Part shown: piece after piece, positions 45,490 to 57,013 of the stretch
Position numbering within the stretch: position 1 is the stretch's first letter
Layout: every line of letters starts with the position of its first letter
DNA from: Stutzerimonas stutzeri
GTDB taxonomy: Bacteria > Pseudomonadota > Gammaproteobacteria > Pseudomonadales > Pseudomonadaceae
Length of the DNA stretch: 64,000 nucleotides
NCBI GenBank assembly: GCA_019056435.1
Contig: CP077641.1
Coordinates: 868,001-932,000, forward strand
Reading direction: 5' to 3'
Translations under genes and position numbers: made by a program
Notes under the pieces: generated by a model
The model's database searches: none
Told to the model about the DNA's origin: nothing
The model's input: only the letters and a program-made list of their open reading frames with translations

Positions 45490-46893
45490 ATGTCGAAGTC
45501 GCTTCAACTGATTAAAGAATACGACGTGAAGTGGATTGATCTGCGCTTCACCGACACCAAGGGCAAGCAGCAGCACGTCACCATGCCGGCCCGTGATGCC
45601 GATGACGAGTTCTTCGAGCATGGCAAGATGTTCGATGGTTCCTCCATCGCTGGCTGGAAAGGCATCGAAGCCTCCGACATGATCCTGATGCCGGACGACA
45701 GCACCGCCGTGCTGGACCCGTTCACCGAAGAGCCGACCCTGATCCTCGTCTGCGACATCATCGAGCCCTCGACCATGCAGGGCTACGAGCGCGACCCGCG
45801 CGGCATCGCCCGTCGCGCCGAGGAATACCTGAAGTCGACCGGCATCGGTGACACCGTATTCGTCGGCCCGGAGCCGGAGTTCTTCATCTTCGACCAGGTG
45901 AAGTTCAAGTCCGACATCTCCGGCTCGATGTTCAAGATCTACTCCGAGCAGGCTTCCTGGATGACCGACCAGGACGTCGAAGGCGGCAACAAGGGCCATC
46001 GTCCTGCCGTCAAGGGTGGCTACTTCCCGGTTCCGCCGGTCGATCACGACCACGAAATCCGCACCGCCATGTGCAACGCCCTGGAAGAAATGGGCCTGAC
46101 CGTCGAAGTTCACCACCATGAAGTGGCGACCGCCGGCCAGAACGAGATCGGCGTCAAGTTCAACACGCTGGTGGCCAAGGCCGACGAAGTCCAGACCCTG
46201 AAGTACTGCGTGCACAACGTGGCCGATGCCTACGGCAAGACCGCGACCTTCATGCCCAAGCCGCTGTATGGCGACAACGGCTCGGGTATGCACGTGCACA
46301 TGTCCATCTCCAAGGATGGCAAGAACACCTTCGCCGGTGACGGCTATGCCGGCCTGTCCGAAACCGCCCTGTACTTCATCGGCGGCATCATCAAGCACGG
46401 CAAGGCGCTGAACGGCTTCACCAACCCGTCGACCAACTCCTACAAGCGCCTGGTCCCGGGCTTCGAAGCACCGGTCATGCTGGCCTACTCGGCGCGCAAC
46501 CGCTCCGCCTCGATCCGCATCCCGTACGTCAACAGCCCGAAGGCGCGCCGCATCGAAGCACGCTTCCCGGATCCGGCTGCCAACCCCTACCTGGCCTTCG
46601 CTGCCCTGCTGATGGCTGGCCTGGACGGCATCCAGAACAAGATCCACCCCGGCGATGCGGCCGACAAGAACCTGTACGACCTGCCGCCGGAAGAAGGCAA
46701 GCTGATCCCGCAGGTGTGCGGCAGCCTGAAAGAAGCCCTGGAAGAGTTGGACAAGGGCCGCGCCTTCCTGACCAAGGGCGGCGTCTTCACCGACGAGTTC
46801 ATCGATGCCTACATCGAGCTGAAGTCCGAGGAAGAGATCAAGGTCCGCACCTTCGTTCATCCGCTGGAGTACGACCTGTACTACAGCGTCTGA
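45490..46893 (+). CDS. glnA: Glutamine synthetase, type I
   Basis: 467 residues; the ATG at 45490 follows GGAG (an in-frame TTG at 45478 has no ribosome site). [21 protein letters not shown], the GS signature [10 protein letters not shown], the ATP-binding region [17 protein letters not shown] and the adenylylation site NLYDLPPEE are present, marking a bacterial GSI-beta enzyme regulated by GlnE. It makes glutamine from glutamate and ammonia with ATP. Controlled by NtrC and sigma-54 through the upstream sites, and followed by a terminator. Confidence 0.97.
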   Translation: MSKSLQLIKEYDVKWIDLRFTDTKGKQQHVTMPARDADDEFFEHGKMFDGSSIAGWKGIEASDMILMPDDSTAVLDPFTEEPTLILVCDIIEPSTMQGYERDPRGIARRAEEYLKSTGIGDTVFVGPEPEFFIFDQVKFKSDISGSMFKIYSEQASWMTDQDVEGGNKGHRPAVKGGYFPVPPVDHDHEIRTAMCNALEEMGLTVEVHHHEVATAGQNEIGVKFNTLVAKADEVQTLKYCVHNVADAYGKTATFMPKPLYGDNGSGMHVHMSISKDGKNTFAGDGYAGLSETALYFIGGIIKHGKALNGFTNPSTNSYKRLVPGFEAPVMLAYSARNRSASIRIPYVNSPKARRIEARFPDPAANPYLAFAALLMAGLDGIQNKIHPGDAADKNLYDLPPEEGKLIPQVCGSLKEALEELDKGRAFLTKGGVFTDEFIDAYIELKSEEEIKVRTFVHPLEYDLYYSV

Positions 46894-46910
46894 TGCGATA
46901 CGCGTGATTG

Positions 46911-46938
46911 GAAAAGGCCTCCTTCGGGAGGCCTTTTC
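46911..46938 (+). terminator. glnA terminator
   Basis: GAAAAGGCCTCC, loop TTC, GGGAGGCCTTTTC with T-rich tail, about 18 bases after the stop. Confidence 0.9.
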
Positions 46939-47056
46939 TTTTCCGGCGGCGCAGATCCGGCAAGCTTGTTGCGACGGCTCGCAAATACCGGATCGAGGGC
47001 TTGCCCGAATGCGGGCAGGGTGCAAGGCTTCAGACTTCCCACTCGCGGAGTTCACC

Positions 47057-47628
47057 ATGCGCATCGCAATGCTCAGCCTGCTCGTGCTGTTGTCGGCTCC
47101 GGCCATGGCGCAGATCTACAAATACACCGATGAACGCGGCAACACGGTGTACACCAACCAGCCCCGGATGGCGTAGCGGCCGACCAGGTCAAGCTGCCAC
47201 CGGCAAACACCGTGGACATTCGCACCCCGGAACCACCTCCGCCCCTGCCGGGCGAGGCGCAAGACGCCCAACAGGCGCAGCCATACCGCAGCCTGGCCAT
47301 CGGAGGCATCCCTGACGAAGAGGCCCTACGGGCGAACAACGGCAGTTTCATGGCGACCGCCGAGCTCGATCCGCCGCTGCGCCGCGGCCACCTGTTGCGC
47401 TTCCTGCTCGACGGCGAGCCACTGGCCGCACCCAGCGCTTCGACCTCCATGCAGCTGAACAACGTCGACCGCGGCAGCCATCGGCTGGAGGTGGAGGTAC
47501 TCGCCAACGGCCAGGTCGTGCAGCGCGCCAGTCAGGCGTTCACCGTCCAGCGAGTGAATACCTCAAGCCCGGCATTACGACCTAAACCTACCCCTCCGAA
47601 ACCGACACCGGCGAAGCCAGGCGCATGA
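47057..47628 (+). pseudogene. DUF4124 protein, first of two (single frameshift)
   Basis: Signal peptide MRIAMLSLLVLLSAPAMA, then the DUF4124 motif QIYKYTDERGNTVYTNQP. At the CCCC run 47162-47165 the frame shifts; one more base gives DGVAADQVKLPPANTVDIRTPEPP and a C-terminal Ig-like region (LDPPLRRGHLLRFLLDGEPLAAPSASTSMQLNNVDRGSHRLEVEVL) and a Pro/Lys-rich tail. About 190 residues. Function unknown; periplasmic. Its stop overlaps the ATG of the next, homologous gene by four bases. Confidence 0.8.
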
Positions 47629-48257
47629 TCAGCATCAACCGCGCTTGGGCTGTCCTTCTGCTGGTCCTGGCGCTACCGGCATCCGCCGAAATCTATAGCT
47701 ACATCGACGAGCAGGGGAACCGCGTCTTCACCGACCGCCCCGGTGGCCGTGCGGTCGAGACGATCAAATCGCGGCCCACCAACAGCATGCCGGCGGTTGA
47801 AACACAGCGACGGCCAAGCGCCCAACCGGCTGCGCCAGAACCGGACGCCATCCGCTACCGCCTGCTGGAGATCGAGCATCCCGCTCCTGAGGCGACCATT
47901 CGCAACAATGCGGGCAACCTCGAGGTCAGCGCCACCAGCGATCCGGCCCTCGATCCGGCCCATGAGTTCCGCCTGCTGCTGGATGGCAAGCCCTTCGGCG
48001 AAACGGTCCGCACGCCGCAGTTCTCGCTGAGCAACATCGACCGGGGCACGCACCAGCTGGTCGTCGAGATCGTCGATGCCAGCGGCAATCCCTTGAAAGC
48101 CAGCCCGCCGCACACCTTTCATCTGCACCGCACCTCGCTCGCCCAACGCCGTCGGATCAGGCCATGCGTGACGGCCGATTACGGCGTTCGCCCGGAATGC
48201 CCCCTGGCCGACAAGCCTGTCGAGAAGAAAGATATTCCCTTCGTGCCCTTTCTGTGA
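47625..48257 (+). CDS. DUF4124 protein, second copy
   Basis: 210 residues. Signal peptide (AWAVLLLVLALPASA), DUF4124 motif (EIYSYIDEQGNRVFTDRPGGRAVE), linker, and an Ig-like domain (HEFRLLLDGKPFGETVRTPQFSLSNIDRGTHQLVVEIVDASG). It parallels the preceding gene domain by domain, so the pair arose by duplication. Both lie between glnA and ntrB, as in other Pseudomonas, but nothing in the sequence connects them to nitrogen metabolism. Confidence 0.85.
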   Translation: MISINRAWAVLLLVLALPASAEIYSYIDEQGNRVFTDRPGGRAVETIKSRPTNSMPAVETQRRPSAQPAAPEPDAIRYRLLEIEHPAPEATIRNNAGNLEVSATSDPALDPAHEFRLLLDGKPFGETVRTPQFSLSNIDRGTHQLVVEIVDASGNPLKASPPHTFHLHRTSLAQRRRIRPCVTADYGVRPECPLADKPVEKKDIPFVPFL

Positions 48258-48261
48258 TCAT

Positions 48262-48286
48262 GCTACGCACCGATATGGTGCGTAGC
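48262..48286 (+). promoter_or_regulatory. Perfect NtrC-type palindrome upstream of ntrB
   Basis: GCTACGCACC-GATAT-GGTGCGTAGC has 10-bp perfect arms containing GCACC-N5-GGTGC, the NtrC consensus. It begins five bases after the DUF4124 stop and lacks a T tract, so an operator is more likely than a terminator. It suggests autoregulation of ntrBC. Confidence 0.7.
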
Positions 48287-48375
48287 TGAGCCAAGCTTTT
48301 CCTGCCGCCTGCGAAACGCGGGATGCCCTGCTCTGGAGCGCCCATGGCCGCAGCGCCGCGCCGAAAAGGAGCGCC

Positions 48376-48391
48376 TTGGTTTGCTTCTTGC
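48376..48391 (+). promoter_or_regulatory. Candidate sigma-54 promoter of ntrBC
   Basis: TTGGTTTGCTTCTTGC has GG and GC ten bases apart and TTGC at -12, but a weak -24 element (TTGGT instead of TGGCA). It lies about 90 bases downstream of the NtrC palindrome. Confidence 0.4.
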
Positions 48392-48425
48392 ATTTCCTGT
48401 CGTCATCTCCCGGATGCAGATAGCC

Positions 48426-49504
48426 ATGATCTCCGAAGCCCTACAGCGCCTGCTGATCGAGAATCTCACCACCGCCACGCTCCTGCTCGATTCACGGTTG
48501 CGCCTGCAGCACATGAACCCGGCCGCTGAAATGCTGCTGGCGGTGAGCGGGCAACGCAGTCATGGCCAGTTCATCAGCGAACTCTTCACCGAGTCACCCG
48601 AAGCGCTCGCTGCGCTGCGCATGGCTGTCGAGGAAGCCCATCCTTTTACCAAGCGCGAGGCGACCCTGACCTCCGCCAGCGGCCAGTCGTTGACGGTGGA
48701 CTACGCCGTGACACCGGTGCTGACCAAGCAGGAGACGATGCTGTTGCTCGAGGTACTGCCGCGCGATCGCCTGCTGCGGATCACCAAGGAAGAGGCCCAG
48801 CTGTCCAAGCAGGAAACCACCAAGATGCTGGTCCGCGGCCTGGCCCACGAGATCAAGAACCCGCTCGGCGGCATCCGCGGCGCGGCGCAGTTGCTGGCCC
48901 GCGAGCTGCCCGAGGAGCACCTGAAGGACTACACCGAGGTGATCATCGAGGAGGCCGATCGGCTGCGCAATCTGGTCGATCGCATGCTCGGCTCGAACAA
49001 GCTGCCGTCACTGTCGATGGTCAACATCCACGAAGTGCTGGAGCACGTGGCGAGCCTGATCGAAGCTGAGTCACAGGGCAGCCTCATTTTGGTGCGCGAC
49101 TACGACCCGAGCATTCCCGAGCTGCTCATGGACCATGAGCAGATGATCCAGGCCGTGCTCAACATCATGCGCAACGCGATGCAGGCCCTTGCCGGGCAGA
49201 CCGAACTGGGCCTCGGTCGACTGACCCTGCGTACCCGCACCCTGCGCCAGTTCACCATTGGCCATATCCGCCACCGCCTGGTCGCGCGCATCGAGATCAT
49301 CGACAACGGCCCGGGTATTCCCGCCGAACTGCAGAACACCCTCTTCTACCCGATGGTCAGCGGCCGCCCCGACGGCACCGGCCTGGGCCTCGCGATCACC
49401 CAGAACATCATCAGTCAGCACCAGGGCCTGATCGAATGCGAAAGCCATCCCGGGCATACCGCGTTCTCGATCTTCCTGCCGCTGGAAAATGGAGCACCAA
49501 CCGC

Positions 49505-49508
<4 letters not shown>
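48426..49508 (+). CDS. ntrB: NtrB nitrogen-regulation sensor kinase
   Basis: 360 residues. N-terminal PAS domain (LLIENLTTATLLLDSRLRLQHMNPAAEMLLAVS), phospho-acceptor box RGLAHEIKNPLGGIRGAAQLL (His at about 141), N-box (VLNIMRNAMQAL), G-boxes (DNGPGIPAEL, GTGLGLAI). Soluble kinase/phosphatase that phosphorylates NtrC when PII is uridylylated. The ATG at 48426 is chosen by resemblance to other NtrB proteins (MISEALQRLL); no strong ribosome site is visible. Its stop overlaps the ntrC start by four bases. Confidence 0.93.
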
Positions 49509-50939
<1,431 letters not shown>

Positions 50940-50955
50940 TCGCCAGCGCCGCGGA

Positions 50956-51399
50956 TCAACCCCGCGGCCGCACCTGGAGGTCCAGCCGCCAGCCGCCTTC
51001 GACCTTCTCGCCATGCCATTGCGCCACCAGTGGCCGGGTCGCGACCAGGTGCAGCAACAACCCGCGCTCAGTGGTCTGAACGCGCCAGTTGCTGCGCACC
51101 CCGGTCAGCTCGATCTGTCCGTTCTGCGCCTCGCCCTGCGCCTGAAACAGCATGCCCACCGCACCCTCGACGTCCTGGCTGTAAAGTTCCGGCTCACGAT
51201 CGAACCACAGCCGCAGCCCGTCGTCCGTGGGCTCCACGCGCAACAGCTGCACCGGCCCGGGCTTGAACACACGCCCAAGAAACGAACCGAACAGCAGCCC
51301 GAGCAGTACCAGCGAGGCGAAATAGCGTCGTCGCAAACGAGGTAGCGGATCCTCATCCGCAGTAGACTGCCGGTCGTTTTCAGAGTCGGTGCCGCGCAT
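50956..51399 (-). CDS. Single-pass membrane protein of unknown function
   Basis: 147 residues starting [26 protein letters not shown], one membrane segment ([19 protein letters not shown]) and a probably periplasmic beta-rich domain ([23 protein letters not shown] ... [24 protein letters not shown]). It is convergent with ntrC and divergent from trmL; the two start codons overlap (CATG at 51397-51400). I recognise it only as a protein found near ntrC in Pseudomonas. Confidence 0.75.
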   Translation of the reverse strand: MRGTDSENDRQSTADEDPLPRLRRRYFASLVLLGLLFGSFLGRVFKPGPVQLLRVEPTDDGLRLWFDREPELYSQDVEGAVGMLFQAQGEAQNGQIELTGVRSNWRVQTTERGLLLHLVATRPLVAQWHGEKVEGGWRLDLQVRPRG

Positions 51400-51859
51400 G
51401 TTCCATGTGATCCTTTTCCAGCCGGAGATTCCGCCGAATACCGGCAACATTATCAGGCTCTGCGCCAATGCCGGCTGCAGCCTGCACCTGATCGAGCCCC
51501 TGGGGTTCGAACTCGACGACAAGCGCCTTCGCCGCGCCGGCCTCGACTATCACGAATATGCCCCGCTCCGGCGGCACGCCGACCTGGACAGCTGCCTGGA
51601 CAGCATCGGCCGCCCCCGGTTGTTTGCCTTCACCACCAAGGGCTCGCAGCCGTTCCATCAGGTCCGCTTCCAACGTGGCGATGCCTTTCTGTTCGGCCCG
51701 GAGAGCCGTGGCCTGCCACCGGAGATCCGCGACGCCCAACCCAGCGACCGGCGTCTGCGCCTGCCGATGCGCCCGGACAGCCGCAGCCTGAACCTGTCCA
51801 ATACCGTCGCGGTAGCCGTGTACGAGGCCTGGCGCCAGCTCGATTTCGCCCTCGAATAG
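51398..51859 (+). CDS. trmL: TrmL tRNA (cytidine/uridine-34 2'-O) methyltransferase
   Basis: 153 residues, SPOUT fold: [37 protein letters not shown] (motif with NTGNIIR), [11 protein letters not shown] and the knot [24 protein letters not shown]. It methylates the wobble ribose of tRNA-Leu isoacceptors using S-adenosylmethionine. The start at 51398 overlaps the divergent neighbour's start. Length is normal. Confidence 0.93.
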   Translation: MFHVILFQPEIPPNTGNIIRLCANAGCSLHLIEPLGFELDDKRLRRAGLDYHEYAPLRRHADLDSCLDSIGRPRLFAFTTKGSQPFHQVRFQRGDAFLFGPESRGLPPEIRDAQPSDRRLRLPMRPDSRSLNLSNTVAVAVYEAWRQLDFALE

Positions 51860-51963
51860 GTCGCTATCCGGTCCTTTTACCCTGTTGTCAGTAAGGTTGA
51901 ACGTTCATACCCACCCCACGTCGTAACTAGTACTTGCCGCCGCGCACAGCACAGGAGGATGAC

Positions 51964-54327
51964 GTGAGCCAGCCATCGTTCAAGCCCTACCAGGCGCCCT
52001 CCGGCGGTTGGGGTTCTGCCTACTCGGTAGCCAACATTCTGGTGCGCGAGAGGATTCCGCTGTCGGGCGCCGCGCTGCTGCTCAAACAGAACAAGCCCAT
52101 CGACGGCTTCGCCTGCGTCAGTTGCGCCTGGGCCAAGCCGCACCCGTCCCGCCCGTTATCTTTTTGCGAGAACGGCGCCAAGGCGACCGCCTGGGAGAAC
52201 ACCAGCCGGCGTTGCGGACCCGACTTCTTCGAACGTCACACGGTGAGCGAACTGCTCAACTGGACGGACTTCGACCTCGAACAGCAGGGTCGGCTGACCC
52301 AGCCCATGCGCTATGACGCGGCCAGCGACAAGTACCGCCCCGTCGCCTGGGACGAAGCCTTCGCCGAGATCGGCCGCGAGCTCAAGGCCATGGCCGACCC
52401 GAACGAGGTGGTGTTCTACATGTCCGGGCGGGCAGCGCTGGAAACCGCCTACATGTACGCCGTCCTGGCGCGGATGTACGGCACCAACAACCTGCCCGAC
52501 AGCTCCAACATGTGCCACGAAAGCACCTCCGTTGCGCTGCCGGAAAGCATCGGGGTGCCGGTCGCCACCGTAACCCTGAACGACCTGCACAAGATGGACG
52601 GCATGTTGTTCTTCGGCCAGAACACCGGTACCAGCAGCCCGCGCATGCTGCACCAGCTACAGGAAGCGCGCGAGCGAGGCGCGCCGATCATCACCTTCAA
52701 TCCCATTCGCGAGCGCGGCCTGGAGCGCTTCGTCAATCCACAATCGCCGCGCGAGATGCTGACACCGGACGAAACGAAGGTCAGCACTCAGTACCACCAG
52801 GTGAAGATCGGCGGCGACATCGCCGCGATCGCCGGCATGTGCAAGGCCTTGTTCGACCTGGACGACGAGGCTGTCGCGGCCGGCCGTCCGCGCGTGCTGG
52901 ACGTCGCATTCATCGAACAGCACACCCAGGGCTTCGAGGCCTTCGAGGCGCGCATGCGGGGCTACAGCTGGCCGATGCTCGAGCGACGCTCCGGTCCCAG
53001 CCGCAGCGCGATGGAAGCCGCTGCCGTCGAGTACGCCCGTTGCGATCGGGTAATCGCTGCCTACGGCATGGGGCTGACTCAGCACCGGCATGGCGTGCAA
53101 GCGATCCAGATGCTGGTCAACCTGCTGCTCATGCGCGGCAATATGGGCAAGGAAGGTGCCGGCATCCTGCCCGTGCGCGGGCACTCGAACGTACAGGGCC
53201 AACGGACCGTCGGAATTACCGAAAAGGCCAAGAAGGTGCCGGCGGACAACCTTCGCCGCCAGTTCGGCTTCGAGCCGCCCAGCGAGGATGGCGTCAATAC
53301 CATCGAGGCTTGCGAGGGCATTCTGGACGGCCGAATCAAGGGCTTCGTCGCCATGGGCGGCAATTTCGTCCGGGCCATCCCGGACACGCTGCAAATGGAG
53401 CCGGCCTGGCGCAAGCTGCAGCTCTCCGTACAAGTCTCGACCAAGCTCAACCGCAACCATCTGGTGACTGGCAAGATTTCCTACATCCTGCCATGCCTGG
53501 GCCGCACCGAAATCGATCGCCAGGCGACCGGCGAGCAGCACCACACCACTGAAGACAGCACCGGTTGCATTCGGGCCTGGCGCGGCGTGGCCGAGCCGGC
53601 GGCCGAGGGGCTGCTGTCCGAACCGGCGATCGTTGCGCGACTGGCAAAGGCCACGCTGGTTGACAACCCGAACCTCGACTGGGACGCCTGGGTCGGCAAT
53701 TACGGGCTGGTCCGCGACGCCATCGCCGAGAGCTATCCCGAGATCTTTCATGACTTCAACGTGCGCATGATGGAGCCCGGCGGCTTCCACCGTCCGCTGG
53801 GTGCGAGCAAACGCGAGTGGGCGACCGAGTCGGGCAAGGCCAACTTCATCAACCCGCCTTCGCTTGCCGAAGATCCGGACACCGAGGCCGGCGGCCACGA
53901 AGCCCGCGATGTACTGCAGCTCATGACGCTGCGCAGCAACGACCAGTTCAACACCACCGTATACGGCTACAACGACCGCTTCCGCGGCATCCAAGGCACC
54001 CGCGCGGTGATCCTGATGAACAGCAACGACATGGCACGGCTCGGCTTTGCCGAAGGGGACAAGCTCGAGGCGATCACCGTGGTCCACGACGGCATACACC
54101 GTTCGGTCGGGCCGTTGCGCGTCACGCCCTACAACATCCCGGAAGGCTGCTGCGCCGGCTATTACCCCGAATGCAACGCGCTGCTGCCGGTCTGGCATCA
54201 CGCCGAGCGCAGCAAGGTGCCGGCGGCCAAGTCGATTCCCGTGCGGCTGCGTAAGGTGATCGCCTTCAGCGACGACCCGAAGGTGCCGCGCGAGCCCGAT
54301 CCACCAGCGGGCGTCGGCGCCGCGTAA
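51964..54327 (+). CDS. FdhF/YdeP-family molybdopterin oxidoreductase
   Basis: 787 residues. The GTG at 51964 is five bases after AGGAGG. Features: N-terminal Cys cluster (FACVSCAWAKPHPSRPLSFCENGAKATAWE), molybdopterin domain (VVFYMSGRAALETAYMYAVLARMYGTNNLPDSSNMCHESTSVAL, GQNTGTSSPRMLHQL), MGNFVRAIPDT-like cofactor loop and the C-terminal MopB-binding domain (LMTLRSNDQFNTTVYGYNDRFRGI). YdeP relatives are linked to acid resistance in E. coli and are otherwise of unknown substrate. No FdhD-type gene is adjacent. Standalone transcription unit. Confidence 0.88.
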   Translation: MSQPSFKPYQAPSGGWGSAYSVANILVRERIPLSGAALLLKQNKPIDGFACVSCAWAKPHPSRPLSFCENGAKATAWENTSRRCGPDFFERHTVSELLNWTDFDLEQQGRLTQPMRYDAASDKYRPVAWDEAFAEIGRELKAMADPNEVVFYMSGRAALETAYMYAVLARMYGTNNLPDSSNMCHESTSVALPESIGVPVATVTLNDLHKMDGMLFFGQNTGTSSPRMLHQLQEARERGAPIITFNPIRERGLERFVNPQSPREMLTPDETKVSTQYHQVKIGGDIAAIAGMCKALFDLDDEAVAAGRPRVLDVAFIEQHTQGFEAFEARMRGYSWPMLERRSGPSRSAMEAAAVEYARCDRVIAAYGMGLTQHRHGVQAIQMLVNLLLMRGNMGKEGAGILPVRGHSNVQGQRTVGITEKAKKVPADNLRRQFGFEPPSEDGVNTIEACEGILDGRIKGFVAMGGNFVRAIPDTLQMEPAWRKLQLSVQVSTKLNRNHLVTGKISYILPCLGRTEIDRQATGEQHHTTEDSTGCIRAWRGVAEPAAEGLLSEPAIVARLAKATLVDNPNLDWDAWVGNYGLVRDAIAESYPEIFHDFNVRMMEPGGFHRPLGASKREWATESGKANFINPPSLAEDPDTEAGGHEARDVLQLMTLRSNDQFNTTVYGYNDRFRGIQGTRAVILMNSNDMARLGFAEGDKLEAITVVHDGIHRSVGPLRVTPYNIPEGCCAGYYPECNALLPVWHHAERSKVPAAKSIPVRLRKVIAFSDDPKVPREPDPPAGVGAA

Positions 54328-54488
54328 GGTGAGCCCTGCAGGCCGGTGCATCTGCCCATCGGGTCGCACCGGCCGGCTTCGCACCCCACGCTGGGTTGAG
54401 GAGTCGACGCCTGGTTGAAATGCGTGGCAGCGTGCCCCATATCAAGCGCATTCGGGCATTCATCGCCCCGCTGCGTGGAGATTTCCCC

Positions 54489-55025
54489 TTGACCACCATC
54501 GTTTCAGTGCGCCGCAACGGCAAAGTCGTCATGGGCGGCGACGGCCAGGTTTCCCTTGGCAATACCGTCATGAAAGGCAACGCCAAGAAGGTTCGTCGCC
54601 TCTACCATGGCCAGGTGCTGGCCGGTTTCGCAGGCGCCACCGCCGATGCCTTTACCCTTTTCGAGCGCTTCGAAGGCCAACTGGAAAAACACCAGGGCCA
54701 CCTGGTGCGCGCCGCCGTCGAACTGGCGAAAGACTGGCGCACCGACCGTTCGCTGAGCCGCCTGGAAGCCATGCTCGCCGTGGCCAACAAGGACGCCTCG
54801 CTGATCATCACGGGTAACGGCGACGTCGTTCAGCCGGAACACGACCTGATCGCAATGGGCTCCGGCGGCGGTTTCGCCCAGGCTGCGGCCCTCGCCCTGC
54901 TGCAGAAGGGCGGCGACGAGATGAGCGCCCAGGAAATCGCCGAAACGGCATTGAACATTGCCGGCACCATCTGTGTCTTCACCAACCAGAATCTGACCAT
55001 CGAGGAACTCGACAGCGCCAACTGA
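54489..55025 (+). CDS. hslV: HslV, peptidase subunit of the HslUV protease
   Basis: 178 residues from a TTG at 54489 (GGAG eight bases upstream). The processed N-terminal Thr is TTIVSVRR; core [29 protein letters not shown] and [15 protein letters not shown] are typical. The longer open frame upstream lacks homology. A threonine peptidase dodecamer that degrades misfolded and regulatory proteins with HslU. First gene of hslVU. Confidence 0.95.
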   Translation: MTTIVSVRRNGKVVMGGDGQVSLGNTVMKGNAKKVRRLYHGQVLAGFAGATADAFTLFERFEGQLEKHQGHLVRAAVELAKDWRTDRSLSRLEAMLAVANKDASLIITGNGDVVQPEHDLIAMGSGGGFAQAAALALLQKGGDEMSAQEIAETALNIAGTICVFTNQNLTIEELDSAN

Positions 55026-55052
55026 GCGCTCGAGTCCCGGAGTACTTGAAAC

Positions 55053-56396
55053 ATGTCCATGACGCCTCGCGAGATCGTCCACGAACTCAACCGCCACATC
55101 ATCGGCCAGGACGACGCCAAGCGTGCCGTCGCCATCGCCCTGCGCAACCGCTGGCGGCGCATGCAGCTGGCCCCCGAGCTGCGCCCTGAAGTCACGCCCA
55201 AGAACATCCTGATGATCGGCCCGACCGGTGTCGGCAAGACCGAGATCGCCCGTCGCCTGGCCAAGCTGGCCAACGCGCCCTTCATCAAGGTCGAAGCGAC
55301 CAAGTTCACCGAGGTGGGCTACGTCGGTCGCGATGTCGAATCGATCATCCGTGATTTGGCGGATGCCGCTCTGAAGCTGCTGCGCGAGCAGGAAGTCGTG
55401 AAGATGCGCCATCGCGCCGAGGACGCCGCCGAAGAGCGCATCCTCGACGCGCTGCTGCCCCAGGCCCGCCCGGTAGGCTTCAGCGAGGAACCGATGCAGA
55501 GCACCGATTCCAACACCCGCCAGCTGTTTCGCAAGCGCCTGCGTGAAGGTCAGCTGGACGACAAGGAAATCGACATCGAAGTGGCCGAGAACCCGGGCGG
55601 CGTGGAAATCATGGCGCCGCCGGGCATGGAGGAGATGACCAACCAGCTACAGAATCTCTTCGCCAATATGGGCAAGGGCAAGAAGAAGAGCCGCAAGCTG
55701 AAGATCAAGGACGCGCTCAAGCTGGTCCGCGACGAGGAAGCGGCGCGCCTGGTCAACGAAGAAGAGCTCAAGGCGCGTGCGCTGGAAGCGGTGGAGCAGA
55801 ACGGCATCGTCTTCATCGACGAGATCGACAAGGTCGCCAAGCGCGGCAACACCAGCGGCGCGGACGTCTCGCGTGAAGGCGTGCAGCGCGACCTCTTGCC
55901 GCTGATCGAGGGCAGCACGGTCAATACCAAACTGGGCATGGTCAAGACCGACCATATCCTGTTCATCGCCTCGGGCGCCTTCCATCTGTCCAAGCCCAGC
56001 GACCTGGTGCCAGAGCTGCAGGGCCGCCTGCCGATTCGGGTCGAGCTCAAGGCCCTGTCGCCCGAAGACTTCGAGCGCATCCTCACCGAACCGCACGCCT
56101 CGCTCACCGAGCAGTACCGTGAGCTGCTGAAAACCGAGGGGCTGGCCATCGAATTCACCGGCGACGGCATCAAGCGCCTCGCGGAGATCGCCTGGCAGGT
56201 CAACGAGAAGACCGAAAACATCGGTGCGCGCCGCCTGCACACGCTGCTCGAGCGCCTGCTCGAGGAAGTGTCCTTCAGCGCTGGCGATCTGGCCGGTCAG
56301 CAGAACGGCGAACCGATCCGCATCGACACCGCCTACGTCAACAGCCACCTCGGCGAGCTGGCCGAGGATGAGGATCTGTCGAGGTATATCCTTTAA
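55053..56396 (+). CDS. hslU: HslU, ATPase/unfoldase of the HslUV protease
   Basis: 447 residues. [34 protein letters not shown], Walker [18 protein letters not shown], pore loop [11 protein letters not shown], Walker [10 protein letters not shown], sensor 2 [15 protein letters not shown] and C-terminal DLSRYIL, whose last residues insert into HslV. It lies 27 bp after hslV, in the same operon. Confidence 0.97.
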   Translation: MSMTPREIVHELNRHIIGQDDAKRAVAIALRNRWRRMQLAPELRPEVTPKNILMIGPTGVGKTEIARRLAKLANAPFIKVEATKFTEVGYVGRDVESIIRDLADAALKLLREQEVVKMRHRAEDAAEERILDALLPQARPVGFSEEPMQSTDSNTRQLFRKRLREGQLDDKEIDIEVAENPGGVEIMAPPGMEEMTNQLQNLFANMGKGKKKSRKLKIKDALKLVRDEEAARLVNEEELKARALEAVEQNGIVFIDEIDKVAKRGNTSGADVSREGVQRDLLPLIEGSTVNTKLGMVKTDHILFIASGAFHLSKPSDLVPELQGRLPIRVELKALSPEDFERILTEPHASLTEQYRELLKTEGLAIEFTGDGIKRLAEIAWQVNEKTENIGARRLHTLLERLLEEVSFSAGDLAGQQNGEPIRIDTAYVNSHLGELAEDEDLSRYIL

Positions 56397-56467
56397 GGCA
56401 GCTGAACGCCAGGAGCCGGAAGTGACAGCGCTGCTTCCGGCTTCCGGCCTCTACCGAGTAAACGTCC

Positions 56468-56839
56468 ATGCACATTCCCACCGCGGTCAAACTGCACAAG
56501 CGCTCCAGGACACTGGAACTGGAATACGGAACGGCGCGCTATGAGCTGCCGGCCGAGTTCCTGCGTGTCCATTCGCCGTCCGCCGAAGTGCAGGGGCACG
56601 GCAATCCGGTACTGCAGACCGGCAAGATCAATGTCGCGCTCGAGGGCATCGAGCCGGCTGGACAGTACGCGCTCAAGCTCGTCTTCAGCGACGGCCATGA
56701 CAGCGGCCTGTACACCTGGGACTACCTGCATCACCTCGCGACGCACCAGCAGACGATGTGGGAGCGCTATCTGGACGATCTGACCAAGGCGGGCAAATCC
56801 CGCGACCCGGATGTTTCGCCGGTGAAGTTGATGCTTTAG
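56468..56839 (+). CDS. DUF971 (gamma-butyrobetaine hydroxylase N-terminal-like) protein
   Basis: 123 residues: IPTAVKLHKRSRTLELEYGTARYELPAEFLRVHSPSAEVQGHG, then ALKLVFSDGHDSGLYTWDYLHHLA. This matches stand-alone DUF971 proteins, small beta-rich domains of unknown role that accompany hslVU in Pseudomonas. In P. aeruginosa and P. putida the PHA synthesis cluster follows this gene; here ubiE follows after 174 bp. Confidence 0.88.
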   Translation: MHIPTAVKLHKRSRTLELEYGTARYELPAEFLRVHSPSAEVQGHGNPVLQTGKINVALEGIEPAGQYALKLVFSDGHDSGLYTWDYLHHLATHQQTMWERYLDDLTKAGKSRDPDVSPVKLML

Positions 56840-57013
56840 GGGCTGGGGCGAACCACCTGCCGCTCCATCTCCTGGTGCATTCCTCGGCCTTCGCGACAAA
56901 ACGACACGGCCGACGCAACGAGCGAACACTCGACCTTCCAGCTCCAGCGCTTTTATCGGCTCCATCGCTTTTTAGGTTTAGAATGCGGGGCACATTCTTC
57001 CGGTGACAGTGAC

